Assembly (NCBI GenBank): GCA_029941645.1
Contig: JAPYSZ010000020.1
Coordinates: 1 to 15,524, forward strand
Origin: Candidatus Poseidoniia archaeon
Lineage (GTDB): Archaea; Thermoplasmatota; Poseidoniia; MGIII; CG-Epi1
DNA length: 15,524 bases
Reading direction: 5' to 3'
Positions 1 through 8,500 of the stretch are shown here, in pieces. A program made the position numbers and the translations under genes. Within the stretch, counting starts at the first letter, position 1. Each line of letters starts with the position of its first letter. Under the pieces are notes generated by a model. The model searched no databases. It saw only the letters and a list, made by a program, of their open reading frames with translations, and was not told the origin of the DNA.

Positions 1-25
1 CTTGTCCTTTCTTTTCCTTTGCCAT
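1..25 (-). CDS. N-terminus of a leftward gene, cut by the window edge
   Basis: On the minus strand an ATG at 25-23 opens a frame reading MAKEKKGQ before the window ends. A good TATA box (TTTTAAATA on the minus strand) is centred 27 bases upstream, the same spacing seen before most other genes here, so this is probably a real leaderless gene. Only eight residues are visible. The lysine-rich start cannot be assigned to a family. It is divergent from the small double-CxxC gene on the other strand. Confidence 0.5.
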
Positions 26-47
26 AGTTTTTCGACCTGCCAGTCTT

Positions 48-56
48 ATTTAAAAT
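48..56 (-). promoter_or_regulatory. TATA box, leaderless promoter for the left-edge gene
   Basis: The minus strand reads TTTTAAATA, close to the archaeal TATA consensus, centred 27 bases before the ATG at 25. The plus strand reads TATTTAAAA, so the same element could also drive rightward transcription starting near 78, which would leave a short leader carrying the Shine-Dalgarno sequence of the gene at 114. Confidence 0.5.
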
Positions 57-67
57 TAATTAGCATA

Positions 68-75
68 GTTATAAG
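68..75 (+). promoter_or_regulatory. Alternative TATA-like element for the gene at 114
   Basis: GTTATAAG would place a transcription start near 98, just upstream of the GGAG Shine-Dalgarno sequence at 104-107. It competes with the 48-56 element as the rightward promoter. The sequence alone does not decide between them. Confidence 0.3.
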
Positions 76-103
76 AGGGCATCTTTCAGTAAATCAGTAA
101 TTA

Positions 104-107
104 GGAG
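104..107 (+). promoter_or_regulatory. Shine-Dalgarno sequence GGAG
   Basis: GGAG lies six bases before the ATG at 114 and supports that start. The gene therefore appears to be translated from a leadered mRNA, unlike most promoter-proximal genes in the window. Confidence 0.6.
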
Positions 108-113
108 TAGCTA

Positions 114-374
114 ATGTATTGCAGAATGTGTGTAGATGTGCATGGTTTAACGCCGACTAAATTGAACCAGCCAGCTAATGCTGAATATTTAGTATCACAT
201 TGTTATCAAGCTGATCTTAGGCATAAACATGAGGAAAACCAGGGTTTCATTCAACCAATGTGTGGAGCTTGTGTAGAAAGGATTAAGGCGAATTCAGACC
301 TATATGTGTTTTCAGTCTATAGCTTAAAGCTTGAAGAATTAAATACTCCAGAGGAAAAAAATGGGTTTAAATAA
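114..374 (+). CDS. Small double-CxxC protein, probable zinc binder, function unknown
   Basis: I do not recognise the family. The 86-residue product is soluble, without a signal peptide or membrane segment. It has two CxxC knuckles, C3/C6 at the very N-terminus and C50/C53 (sequence MCGAC), about 44 residues apart. Further possible ligands are H10, C30, H37 and H39. This spacing suits a four-cysteine zinc-ribbon-like fold, but that is inferred from the motif alone. The start is supported by GGAG six bases upstream. The stop codon lies inside the next gene, whose ATG is at 361, giving a 14-base overlap, so the two are probably co-transcribed and translationally coupled. It may be a small regulator or a partner of the adjacent membrane protein. 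No function can be assigned. Confidence 0.75.
   Translation: MYCRMCVDVHGLTPTKLNQPANAEYLVSHCYQADLRHKHEENQGFIQPMCGACVERIKANSDLYVFSVYSLKLEELNTPEEKNGFK
351..354 (+). promoter_or_regulatory. Shine-Dalgarno sequence GAGG
   Basis: GAGG lies six bases before the ATG at 361, inside the end of the preceding gene. It supports this start and coupled translation. Confidence 0.6.
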
Positions 375-699
375 AGAAGACTTTGAGAAATTGAACATGC
401 GGGGAATTGTTATTTCCTCGATGATGACTGCCTTTGGTCTAGTAGTGGCATTGGCCTGGAAGGACACGATTAATGCTACAGTGGCATATTTGATGCCAGA
501 TAATAATGATGGTACTCTGCAGGGGATGTACGTTACAGCGATAGCTGTTACTGCCCTGGTTATGGGTCTGGCAATGCTGGTCCTGAAGCTCAATGCCAGG
601 GTCGAGAAGGAAATTGAGAGAGTTCAGTCCTTCTTTGACGACGAGGATGAAGAAGATAGTAAAGAGTCTTACGTCAAGAAGCCGGATGAGGAAGCCTGA
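361..699 (+). CDS. Two-helix small membrane protein, DUF5654-like
   Basis: This 112-residue protein has two predicted membrane helices, about residues 14-33 and 56-76, joined by a short polar loop (PDNNDGT). The tail (about 80-112) is highly charged, with an acidic run around FFDDEDEED. The stretch around VVALAWKDTI at the end of helix 1 resembles the archaeal DUF5654 family of small two-helix proteins, which has no known function; this is from memory, not a search. The N- and C-terminal tails are both charged and probably lie on the same side, in a hairpin topology. It overlaps the double-CxxC gene upstream and is followed by the CDF-like transporter gene after 59 bases that contain their own candidate promoter. 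A role in metal handling would be guesswork from context. Confidence 0.75.
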   Translation: MGLNKEDFEKLNMRGIVISSMMTAFGLVVALAWKDTINATVAYLMPDNNDGTLQGMYVTAIAVTALVMGLAMLVLKLNARVEKEIERVQSFFDDEDEEDSKESYVKKPDEEA

Positions 700-701
700 G
701 T

Positions 702-749
702 ACCGTCAGAGAATAGCTACAATGACCTTTAAAGCGCTGCGCTGACGGT
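702..749 (+). repeat. 8-bp inverted repeat bracketing a TATA box
   Basis: ACCGTCAG (702-709) and CTGACGGT (742-749) are exact reverse complements separated by 32 bases. Between them lies the TATA-like CTTTAAAGC of the downstream transporter gene. The pair could be an operator half-site pair or a stem in the upstream transcript. A short competing inverted repeat, AGCG/CGCT (733-736 and 740-743), overlaps its right arm. Confidence 0.4.
727..735 (+). promoter_or_regulatory. TATA box, leaderless promoter for the CDF-like gene
   Basis: CTTTAAAGC is centred 28 bases before the ATG at 759. This matches the TATA-to-start spacing of several other genes here and suggests the transporter is transcribed separately from the two genes upstream, as a leaderless mRNA. 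There is no good Shine-Dalgarno sequence at this start. Confidence 0.5.
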
Positions 750-758
750 GTTGACAGG

Positions 759-1361
759 ATGAGTACACACGCTGACGCACTTGGAAGGAAGGCATTAGTC
801 ATCGCCTTCATTATAAATTTGATAATGATGTCAGTAGATTTATGGTACGGTTTAATGATGAAATCGGCTTCATTGCTAGGGGATGCAGCTAATAATTCAG
901 GGGATGTATTTATCCTTGGATCAAGTATTCTCGTACTCTCATCGACCACAGCCGTCAAGAATAGACTGGCTTTATTCAAAGGAATAATAATGACCGTATT
1001 TGGTTTGTGGGCATTCTATCATGTATATCTTGGTTTGATTGAAAAATCAGATTTGACTGGAGGAATCATTTCTATTATTGGAGTGATGTCATTGGCTGGG
1101 AATGCAAGCGTTGCATTCATGATGTATAAGCACCAACACAAAGACATAAACTTCATGAGTGCTTTCATATGTTGCAGGAATGACGCTTTTGCTTCAGCTG
1201 GAATTATCCTTGCTGGTCTGTTGGTAATGTATACTGGATCTTTTTGGCCCGATATTATAATTGGAACTGCTATAGCAATTATTGTGTGTCATGGCGGCAT
1301 TAAAATTATCCGAATGAGTCTGAATCCAGCTTCTGCAGAAGAGGACTGTGAGTGCTGCTAG
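759..1361 (+). CDS. Truncated CDF-like cation transporter with altered metal site
   Basis: Cation diffusion facilitators export divalent metals such as Zn2+, Fe2+ or Mn2+ by proton exchange. This 200-residue protein shows six predicted helices (about 11-30, 37-60, 68-88, 99-121, 142-160 and 164-185) and CDF-type signatures: LLGDAANNSGD in helix 2, CRNDAFASAGI entering helix 5, and WPDIIIG before helix 6. The canonical metal site is HxxxD or DxxxD in both helix 2 and helix 5. Here the matching positions read N45/D49 and C138/D142. A short histidine loop (H125, H127) sits between helices 4 and 5, as in many CDFs. The cytoplasmic ferredoxin-like domain of about 90 residues is absent, replaced by a short tail ending in DCECC. 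The start is placed by the TATA box 28 bases upstream. The metal is unknown. It converges on purA, 25 bases away. Confidence 0.75.
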   Translation: MSTHADALGRKALVIAFIINLIMMSVDLWYGLMMKSASLLGDAANNSGDVFILGSSILVLSSTTAVKNRLALFKGIIMTVFGLWAFYHVYLGLIEKSDLTGGIISIIGVMSLAGNASVAFMMYKHQHKDINFMSAFICCRNDAFASAGIILAGLLVMYTGSFWPDIIIGTAIAIIVCHGGIKIIRMSLNPASAEEDCECC

Positions 1362-1386
1362 AAGAGTCGGATGAGAAAGACTGAGC

Positions 1387-2649
1387 CTAGAATATTATTG
1401 TCTCATCACGTCCGGGCCCAAGTGAAACGATACTTATCGGAATATTCAAACTTTCAGAGACAAAATCAAGAAAATTCTTCATTTCTTCTGGTATAATTCC
1501 TTTGGAGATATCAATACCGGATGATGACCATCCAGGAAAAATCTTGTACACTGGTGTGCACTTGGCAAGATGGGAAAGTGAAGATGGAAAATGGTTGATT
1601 TCTGAACCATCTTCTCCTTTGTATGCTACACACACTTTGATTTCATCCATGTCGGATAAAATATCTAATTTCGTAATTGCCAAAGAAGAAAAACCGCAAA
1701 TTCGATTAGATAATTCAAGCATAACCAAATCTAACCATCCACATCTTCTTGGTCGACCAGTAGTTGTACCAAATTCTTGACCTTTTTCCCTAATCATTTC
1801 TCCTACCTTATCTTCTAATTCAGTAGGAAAAGGTCCTGAACCGACTCTTGTAAGATACGCTTTGGTAACACCTACTACATTATCAATCTTAGAAGGAGCA
1901 ATACCTGATCCTAAAGCTGCACCAGCGGTTGTAGGACTAGAAGAGGTAACAAACGGATAAGTCCCATATTCAATATCAATATGAACTCCTTGAGCTCCTT
2001 CCAAAAGAACATTATCTCCATTGTCAATATGCCGATTTACCAAAAGAGAAGCATCTGTGACAAAATCACCTAATTGATTCCTCCATTCCTTACAAATTTC
2101 AAACAAACTATCAACTGTCAAATCATTATCTATTCCATAATGGGCAAGTAGTGCTTGATTACGCGGTAATGCCTTTTCTAATCTCTCAATTATAATATCA
2201 TCATCTAAAAGATCACCCATTCTAATTCCTATTCGAGAAGCTTTATCTGAATAGCAGGGGCCAATACCATTACCAGTTGTGCCTATCATTAATTTACCTT
2301 TAGAACTCTCTTCACCTCCGTCTAAAAGTTTGTGATATGGCATGATAACATGAGCCCTATCTGAAATAAATAATTGACCTCTTTCTCCATCCAAATTAGC
2401 CAATTCTTTGAGCAATACATCCGGATTTACAACAACCCCATTACCAACTACATTGACCATATCTTTGCGTAAAATACCTGAAGGTAAAAGGTGTAGCTTG
2501 TATTTTTTCCCATCAATAACTATGGTATGACCTGCATTATTGCCTCCCTGTGATCGAGCAACAACTTTAGAATTATCAGCTAAATAATCAGTAATCTTTC
2601 CTTTACCTTCATCACCCCATTGAGCACCAATTATCGTAGTAACCGTCAC
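1387..2649 (-). CDS. purA: Adenylosuccinate synthetase
   Basis: PurA joins IMP and aspartate using GTP to form adenylosuccinate, the first committed step to AMP, in the cytoplasm. The 420-residue length is normal and all family landmarks are present: the GTP-binding loop GDEGKGK (12-18) with catalytic D13, NNAGHT with catalytic H41, TTGNGIGPCY (124-133), the LLEGAQG segment near 215-221, TTTGRPRRCGW (295-305), the TKLDIL base-recognition segment near 327-332, and the C-terminal GPGRDETI. The start is GTG at 2649-2647, and GTGA overlaps the TGA stop of the upstream MMPL gene by four bases, so translation is probably coupled and both genes share the promoter near 5540. Pairing a purine enzyme with an envelope transporter has no obvious metabolic logic. 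No key residue is missing. Confidence 0.97.
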   Translation of the reverse strand: MTVTTIIGAQWGDEGKGKITDYLADNSKVVARSQGGNNAGHTIVIDGKKYKLHLLPSGILRKDMVNVVGNGVVVNPDVLLKELANLDGERGQLFISDRAHVIMPYHKLLDGGEESSKGKLMIGTTGNGIGPCYSDKASRIGIRMGDLLDDDIIIERLEKALPRNQALLAHYGIDNDLTVDSLFEICKEWRNQLGDFVTDASLLVNRHIDNGDNVLLEGAQGVHIDIEYGTYPFVTSSSPTTAGAALGSGIAPSKIDNVVGVTKAYLTRVGSGPFPTELEDKVGEMIREKGQEFGTTTGRPRRCGWLDLVMLELSNRICGFSSLAITKLDILSDMDEIKVCVAYKGEDGSEINHFPSSLSHLAKCTPVYKIFPGWSSSGIDISKGIIPEEMKNFLDFVSESLNIPISIVSLGPGRDETIIF

Positions 2650-5510
2650 GAGAGTGTACCGCCTGACTTAATCACTTGAGCATAAAGCGCTGGAAGTAAA
2701 AACATTGCAGATATCATAGAAGCAATCAAAAGAACCACAATAATGAAAACAAACCACCAGAGTGCGCTAATATTAATCGCAAAAGCTGCCGTCAAACCTA
2801 CCAATGTAACTGCAGTGGCTTCTGCCAAAGTTTGTGCCGTCTTAGCTGTTGCGTTATAGACACTTGGTAAATTCACACCTCTTTCCAGCACTCTCTGAGT
2901 TATATGAATTGAGAAATCAATACCAACTCCAATAACAATAGAACCAATCATAACTGTTACCAAACTGAGGGGCTGACCAAGGGCTACAAAGGTCAAAGGT
3001 TCTAATGAAACAACCCAAACAACTGGCAAAGTAGTCAAAAGACCAATCTTCCAATTTCTTCCAAATGTTAAAGTTAAAACAAAAAATACTAATACAATAC
3101 AAATCACTAGCGTGTTAATTTGTGAACTTATCAATTGTGCATTAACACTAGTTCCAATAGCTGCAACACCCGTTAATTCAGATATTTGGACCGGTGCATA
3201 TTCATGCCCATTACGAACATCATTTACACCAATTACTGCAGTTTCCATACCTCTAATATCTTTCAAGGGCATATCAACATAGATTAATGTTTTAGAAAAC
3301 TTACACTTAAACATTCCATTTTCAATAGGACAATCCATAATCATACTGATAGCTTCAGGTGTTATACTATCATAAAACACATTCAAAAGAAATTTTTGGA
3401 AGTCTCGCCCAACAGTTGGTATAGATGAATAAGCTATTTCTTCCTCGTGAAGTACTTCCCAAAAGGATCTCTCAATACCCTCTTCTAAACCTAATAAATC
3501 TAAAAAATTATCCAATGTTGAAGATTGATTACTAGAAAATTTGACTGCTTTCATGACTTCAGTTAAGGAAATTGCGGTTACGTCCTCAACGTCATTCAAA
3601 CCTTCTCGATTACCATCTTCAGATCCAGCAACCAGCAAATCAACTTGATCCAAATGATCAACAGCATCATCCTCTATCTCATCATAATTATTCTGGAAAT
3701 CACCTCGAGCAATCATCATACCAAAAGCTCCAGCATTAAATTCTGTAGAATATTTTATGATTCCTTCTAAAGTTGGTTCATCATCAGGAACCATATCTAA
3801 ATAATCAATATTAGTTTGAAGAAGAGGTAAAACACCTACGGAAATAAGAGTTATTGCTAAAAGAACTGCTAAAACGGGCTTATTATGTTCAGTAACTACC
3901 TGAGCTAGGCGATGCCATTCACCTTCTTCTCTCTTATAATTATAATCGGTGAGAACTGCCAATGCTGGAGACATAATAAATGTACACAATAGACAGACGA
4001 ATATACCTAAAGTTAAACTCAAACCTACTGTGAAAACAGGACCTAAATTGGTATACATTAAACTACCAAAACCAATCATAGTCGTCATCGCAGAGAGTGC
4101 TATTGCTCTACCTGTTGTTGATAAAGCTTTCATCATCTTTATTTGAGCATTAGGTCCTTCTTCCTCTGTAAATCTATTAGATAAGTGTAGCCCGTAGGCC
4201 ACACCTAGAGCCATCAATATCGGCCCTAAAGCAATAATTGTAGGAGTCGCCTCAATTTGACCCCAACCAATAATCCCATACGTTATAAAAATAGAATATA
4301 ACGTAGGAACTCCCGAAATCAGTACAGCTCTTATTCTTTTCTGAATCAAAAATATAGCAATAGAACATAATACTACACCAATTGGAAAAACTCTCCAAAA
4401 TTCTGAGAACGATCTTTCAGTGATAGCCTGAGTAACAGGTACGGGTCCAGTAAGCATCATACGGCTGTAAACTTGCCCATCTGGCCTACCTAAACCTTCT
4501 CCTCTACTATTCATCACACGGTCTACTTCATCTATAATTTCGGGTGGAGGAACATCGCTAGTAATACCAAATAAAATTACAGCTGTATCCCATATTCCGT
4601 CACCATTTGTATCTCTAATAACTTTCTCAAGAACTGAAGGTGGTAAATCCTGAACTATGTCATCAATATCTGATTGGCTTGGAATTTCATAATGATTTAA
4701 TTGACCAGATTCTACAGCACTGTCTTTTGCAACTTGAGCAACTTGGGCCAAAATTTCAGCCAAACTGCTAGTACCCCCATCTGTCTCAGCTGCAGCCCAT
4801 TCATCTGAATTCTCTATAATTGCATCGTAAACTCTACTATTAGTACTATGAAGTTCTTTAATCAATGTAGAAACACTAAAAGACCAAACAACATTATCGA
4901 CTATACCTCCGTCTGAAGGAACAATACCTGCACCACCCACTTCTGTTTGTCCTTGATAATCGACCGTACGTTCAATATAATCCATCTCAAGCAAAACTTG
5001 CCGACTTGTTATGTTGGCCTTATTTGATACATCGTATACGTTATCAGTTTCAACATAAATAACAATTATATCTGTTGACCAATCTTCTCTGACTTCAAGA
5101 AGAAGCTTTTCTTCGACAGACCCTTTAGGAAGGTAAACCTCCATTGCACCATTAATATTAGTTTTACCAATACCAATCAACATAAAGAGCATAATCACCG
5201 TCATAATTCCTAGTGTAATTGGCGGGTAATCTGTAGTAAGTCTGACAAAACTACGTGCTAAGGGACTAATCTCTACTTCGGAAGTTTCTGGTTTAGCTAA
5301 TTTAGATGGTTTTTTAGACTCTTTAACTTTGTGAATCTTTTTTGTCGTCTTTGCTTGAGCTAGTTTAGGAGGGACTTTCTTGGATATTTTTTCTTCTGTA
5401 ACCTCTCCTCCAAGAGCATTACTAATCAAATCCTGTTGCTCTTTAGCCCTTCTATCAAAGAAACGGTCGATACGACCTCTTATGCCTGAATCTTCATCAT
5501 CTGATGACAC
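2646..5510 (-). CDS. MMPL/RND-superfamily membrane transporter
   Basis: This 954-residue protein has the twofold RND layout. A hydrophilic Lys/Glu-rich cytoplasmic N-terminus (1-95) precedes helix 1 (about 97-116). An extracytoplasmic domain follows (about 120-370), then helices 2-6 (about 371-520), a second single helix (about 546-565), a second outer domain (about 570-795) and five more helices (about 798-947). The second half has the family motif GVGIDFSIH, with D865 in the proton-relay position; the matching first-half motif GVAYGLH has A438 there. The first outer domain carries an EF-hand-like calcium loop (D300, N302, D304, D308), and the second has a possible disulfide, C727-C736. The start is GTG, with a TATA box 30 bases upstream. 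MMPL proteins export lipids, hopanoids or other hydrophobic compounds. The archaeal substrate is unknown; lipid or envelope trafficking is inference. Confidence 0.9.
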   Translation of the reverse strand: MSSDDEDSGIRGRIDRFFDRRAKEQQDLISNALGGEVTEEKISKKVPPKLAQAKTTKKIHKVKESKKPSKLAKPETSEVEISPLARSFVRLTTDYPPITLGIMTVIMLFMLIGIGKTNINGAMEVYLPKGSVEEKLLLEVREDWSTDIIVIYVETDNVYDVSNKANITSRQVLLEMDYIERTVDYQGQTEVGGAGIVPSDGGIVDNVVWSFSVSTLIKELHSTNSRVYDAIIENSDEWAAAETDGGTSSLAEILAQVAQVAKDSAVESGQLNHYEIPSQSDIDDIVQDLPPSVLEKVIRDTNGDGIWDTAVILFGITSDVPPPEIIDEVDRVMNSRGEGLGRPDGQVYSRMMLTGPVPVTQAITERSFSEFWRVFPIGVVLCSIAIFLIQKRIRAVLISGVPTLYSIFITYGIIGWGQIEATPTIIALGPILMALGVAYGLHLSNRFTEEEGPNAQIKMMKALSTTGRAIALSAMTTMIGFGSLMYTNLGPVFTVGLSLTLGIFVCLLCTFIMSPALAVLTDYNYKREEGEWHRLAQVVTEHNKPVLAVLLAITLISVGVLPLLQTNIDYLDMVPDDEPTLEGIIKYSTEFNAGAFGMMIARGDFQNNYDEIEDDAVDHLDQVDLLVAGSEDGNREGLNDVEDVTAISLTEVMKAVKFSSNQSSTLDNFLDLLGLEEGIERSFWEVLHEEEIAYSSIPTVGRDFQKFLLNVFYDSITPEAISMIMDCPIENGMFKCKFSKTLIYVDMPLKDIRGMETAVIGVNDVRNGHEYAPVQISELTGVAAIGTSVNAQLISSQINTLVICIVLVFFVLTLTFGRNWKIGLLTTLPVVWVVSLEPLTFVALGQPLSLVTVMIGSIVIGVGIDFSIHITQRVLERGVNLPSVYNATAKTAQTLAEATAVTLVGLTAAFAINISALWWFVFIIVVLLIASMISAMFLLPALYAQVIKSGGTLS
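4587..4613 (-). other. EF-hand-like calcium-binding loop in the MMPL protein
   Basis: Residues 300-308 read DTNGDGIWD, matching the DxNxDGxxD pattern of EF-hand and dockerin loops. It lies in the first extracytoplasmic domain and would face calcium-rich seawater. Calcium binding is inferred from the motif only. Confidence 0.5.
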
Positions 5511-5535
5511 AGTATCTTCTGTTACTAAAGAGGCG

Positions 5536-5544
5536 ATAATAAAT
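5536..5544 (-). promoter_or_regulatory. TATA box for the MMPL-purA operon
   Basis: The minus strand reads ATTTATTAT, centred 30 bases before the GTG start at 5510, predicting a leaderless or near-leaderless transcript. No Shine-Dalgarno sequence is seen before that GTG. Confidence 0.45.
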
Positions 5545-5564
5545 GCGTTACTACCTATATCAAC

Positions 5565-5573
5565 CTTTAAAAG
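5565..5573 (+). promoter_or_regulatory. TATA box, leaderless promoter for the large surface protein
   Basis: CTTTAAAAG is centred 29 bases before the ATG at 5598, giving a predicted transcription start within a few bases of that codon. It lies back to back with the leftward TATA box at 5536-5544 in an 87-base divergent intergenic region. Confidence 0.55.
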
Positions 5574-5597
5574 AGTGCATGAATATCTTCAGAGACT

Positions 5598-8500
5598 ATG
5601 GGGGCTAAGTTAGGAATCATTGCACTTCTCATGACGCTTGTAGGAATTTTATACTTTGCAAGCCATGTAGTCATTGCAGAAGCAGACCCTTTTGTGGATG
5701 AAGTGCTTTATTCAACGGGCAGTACTGAAAATACCGTATTGGTTGAAAGTGGAAGAGATAATGCAACTCTTTATCGCTACCTAATTATTGATGACTATTC
5801 TGTGTCTCCTGAAAACTGGTCTCAACCTGAATTTAATGATTCAAACTGGTTGTTAGGAGCCGCTCCCTTTGGTGATCGGTCATCTGGTGGTGTTGAACCG
5901 AATATAATATGGGATACTTCTGGAAGTTCTCCCTATAATGATGATGTTATACTCATAAGACACAAATTCCAAGTTTCCGGAATCGTAACCTCTGCTGAAC
6001 TTGATGTAGCAGTTGCAAATTTTTGCACACCTTACTTAAATGGAAATATGATTTATGATGATAGAGGTGGAGATAGTCGAGCACAGGAGTATTGGAATGA
6101 TGATGCTGCAGGAACAATAGCTCCTTCTTTATTCAATCAAGGCGAAAATGTACTTGCTGTATATGCTCGTGATTATGTTGGAGGGTGGGGTAGTAGCAAT
6201 AGACAATGGATTGATTTACAAGTGACTGCCCAAGTTTTTGATCCCACAAACGAATCAATCATCTTTGGCGACTCTGTATCTGTAGCAATCGGTAGTGGAA
6301 ATAAAGGAAACCTTAGTACTACTAATTTTACACTAAATATTACAGCAAATAATTTACTAATCGAAACGTTCTTCTACGAAACTGTAGCCGCTGACGGAAG
6401 AGGAACTACGCGGCTACAATGGACTCCTGAATTAATAGGATTGAATCAATTAAACGTGACGGTATCATGTGATTGTAATGATACGAATCAAACAAACAAT
6501 ATGTACACACTAAATCTAACCACTGTAATTTACTCACTGAGTACCACACTTGACACAGACCTTGTGACTGTAAATCAAAGTAGATTAATCACTAAATTAT
6601 TCCTAGTTGAAAACACAGGAGATTTAACCGATAATGTAACATTATCTACTGAAGGTGAAATGTTCAATAATTGGAACGTTCAATTCAGCCCCAATAATTT
6701 CCTAATATATCCCGGAGAACCTCAAATAGTCACAATTAGTGCAACTATACCTGATTCATATGAAGATGGATACTATAATTTGTCTTTCAAAGTAGAAAGT
6801 GAATACAATTATGTCATAACAAAGAACCTATTGAACCGTGGGGCTTATGAATACGTTGACTGGAAATGGATTAACTCTACGGGATCTGAAGAATTATACA
6901 ATAATACTAACTGGACAAAATTAGGTTTCAATGACACATCATGGAGAAATGCTAGTACGCCTTTCGGTGACGACGATTTAGGTGGAATCGATTACAGAAC
7001 TTTTTGGGATGGAAATAATTATGGATATTTTAGACACATCGTAGATATTCCAGACATAGGACTCTACGAAGGTGGGTTCATGACTATTAATGTTGCAACC
7101 AACAATTATGGAGACCATTACATTAATGGAATTTACGTCTTTGGAGATATAGATGGAGGAAATGGCCATGGTGCAGAATACTGGAATGAAGAATATCAAG
7201 TCTACATAAACTATCTAAATCAAGGACCTAATGTGATTGCGAGCATCGTCTCTAATCCTTCAAACACCCAATGGTTTGATCAAGAAATTATCATGACGTT
7301 CCCACAGGCAAACTTGTGGAATTATAAAACACAGATAAGCAATATTCCTATCTACTTAGATGCTACAGCGCCTACCTCTAGAGTACTCGAAGAAGGATTT
7401 TATCGTAACAGTTCAACATTTGACGTTAAATGGAGAAGTATATCTGATTTTGAAGATTTAGTAGGTTATTACGTCTATTATTTAGAAAAAGATGGTGGAA
7501 ACTTAGGTGATTGGACTCTTCTCGGATTTTATACTAACGAGTCAACGACCTTTACGGGACAAGGTGGACTCACTTATAGATTCAAAACAATTGCAACTGA
7601 TACCAATGGAAACATAGAAAACAAGGGGACCTATGATACTGAAATGAGAATTGATTTGGAATTACCTATGTCAACTCTTTGGTTAATAGAAGGAGACCTA
7701 CAATTCACAAATTTAGAAGGTGTTACCCTCCAGTGGAAAGCAAATGATACAATTGATATTCAGGCCTATCTTATAGAATATAGGATAGTAGGGAATAACA
7801 CATGGAATGATTTTGGAGCATTTACATCGCCTGGGGAATTTTGGTTTTCACCAGAAGGAGATGCTAAATTTGAAATCCGATCCCGAACTGTAGACTATGC
7901 GGGTAACAAGGAAAATAAACCTACTCCGGATGTCGTGGTAACATTTGACAGACTAAATCCAAATCTAGAATTGAACTTTATTGATAAACTGACAGGTTCT
8001 GATGAATTACTAATAAGTGTTAAATCTTCAAGCGAGAATTTAAGCCATATTAACTTAGAATATGCTAGACTAATAGAAGGAACTGAAGATGTACTTGATT
8101 GGATTCCTAGTGAATCACAATGGCAAGATAACGAAATTTTGATTAGTCCTTTGATTGATGGTTATACATACTATTTTAGAGCAAATCCAGTTGATTTAGC
8201 AGGAAATGAAAATTCAAGAGAACCATATGAATATACTGTAATGATAGAATCAAATCATACGGAAAAACTAGAACTTCCAGTCTTACCACTTAAACCAATT
8301 ATGATTGGAAAAATTAGGAATATAGAACTGACCGTTGATGAAGATGGTGACGGCGTCTTTGAAAAAACTCTAGAAGAATATACGGGTAATGACTTAGTGG
8401 CTATGAAAGCAAATCAATATTGGGTAAACTATGTTAATGGAGAAATTATATTTGGAAATGGACAGGATGGATACAAACCACCTGCAAACTCTTCATTATC

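Noticed and set aside
702..749. Inverted repeat as an intrinsic terminator
   Set aside because: The loop is 32 bases and no T-rich run follows the right arm. An operator or other structure is more plausible.
674..979. 101-codon minus-strand frame across the start of the CDF gene
   Set aside because: It overlaps the membrane-helix coding of the CDF-like gene and its promoter. No recognisable protein or promoter was seen.
1362..1386. Terminator between the converging CDF and purA genes
   Set aside because: The 25-base spacer has no stem-loop and no clear T tract.
1502..1780. 92-codon plus-strand frame inside purA
   Set aside because: It is a shadow of the intact, conserved purA coding sequence on the other strand.
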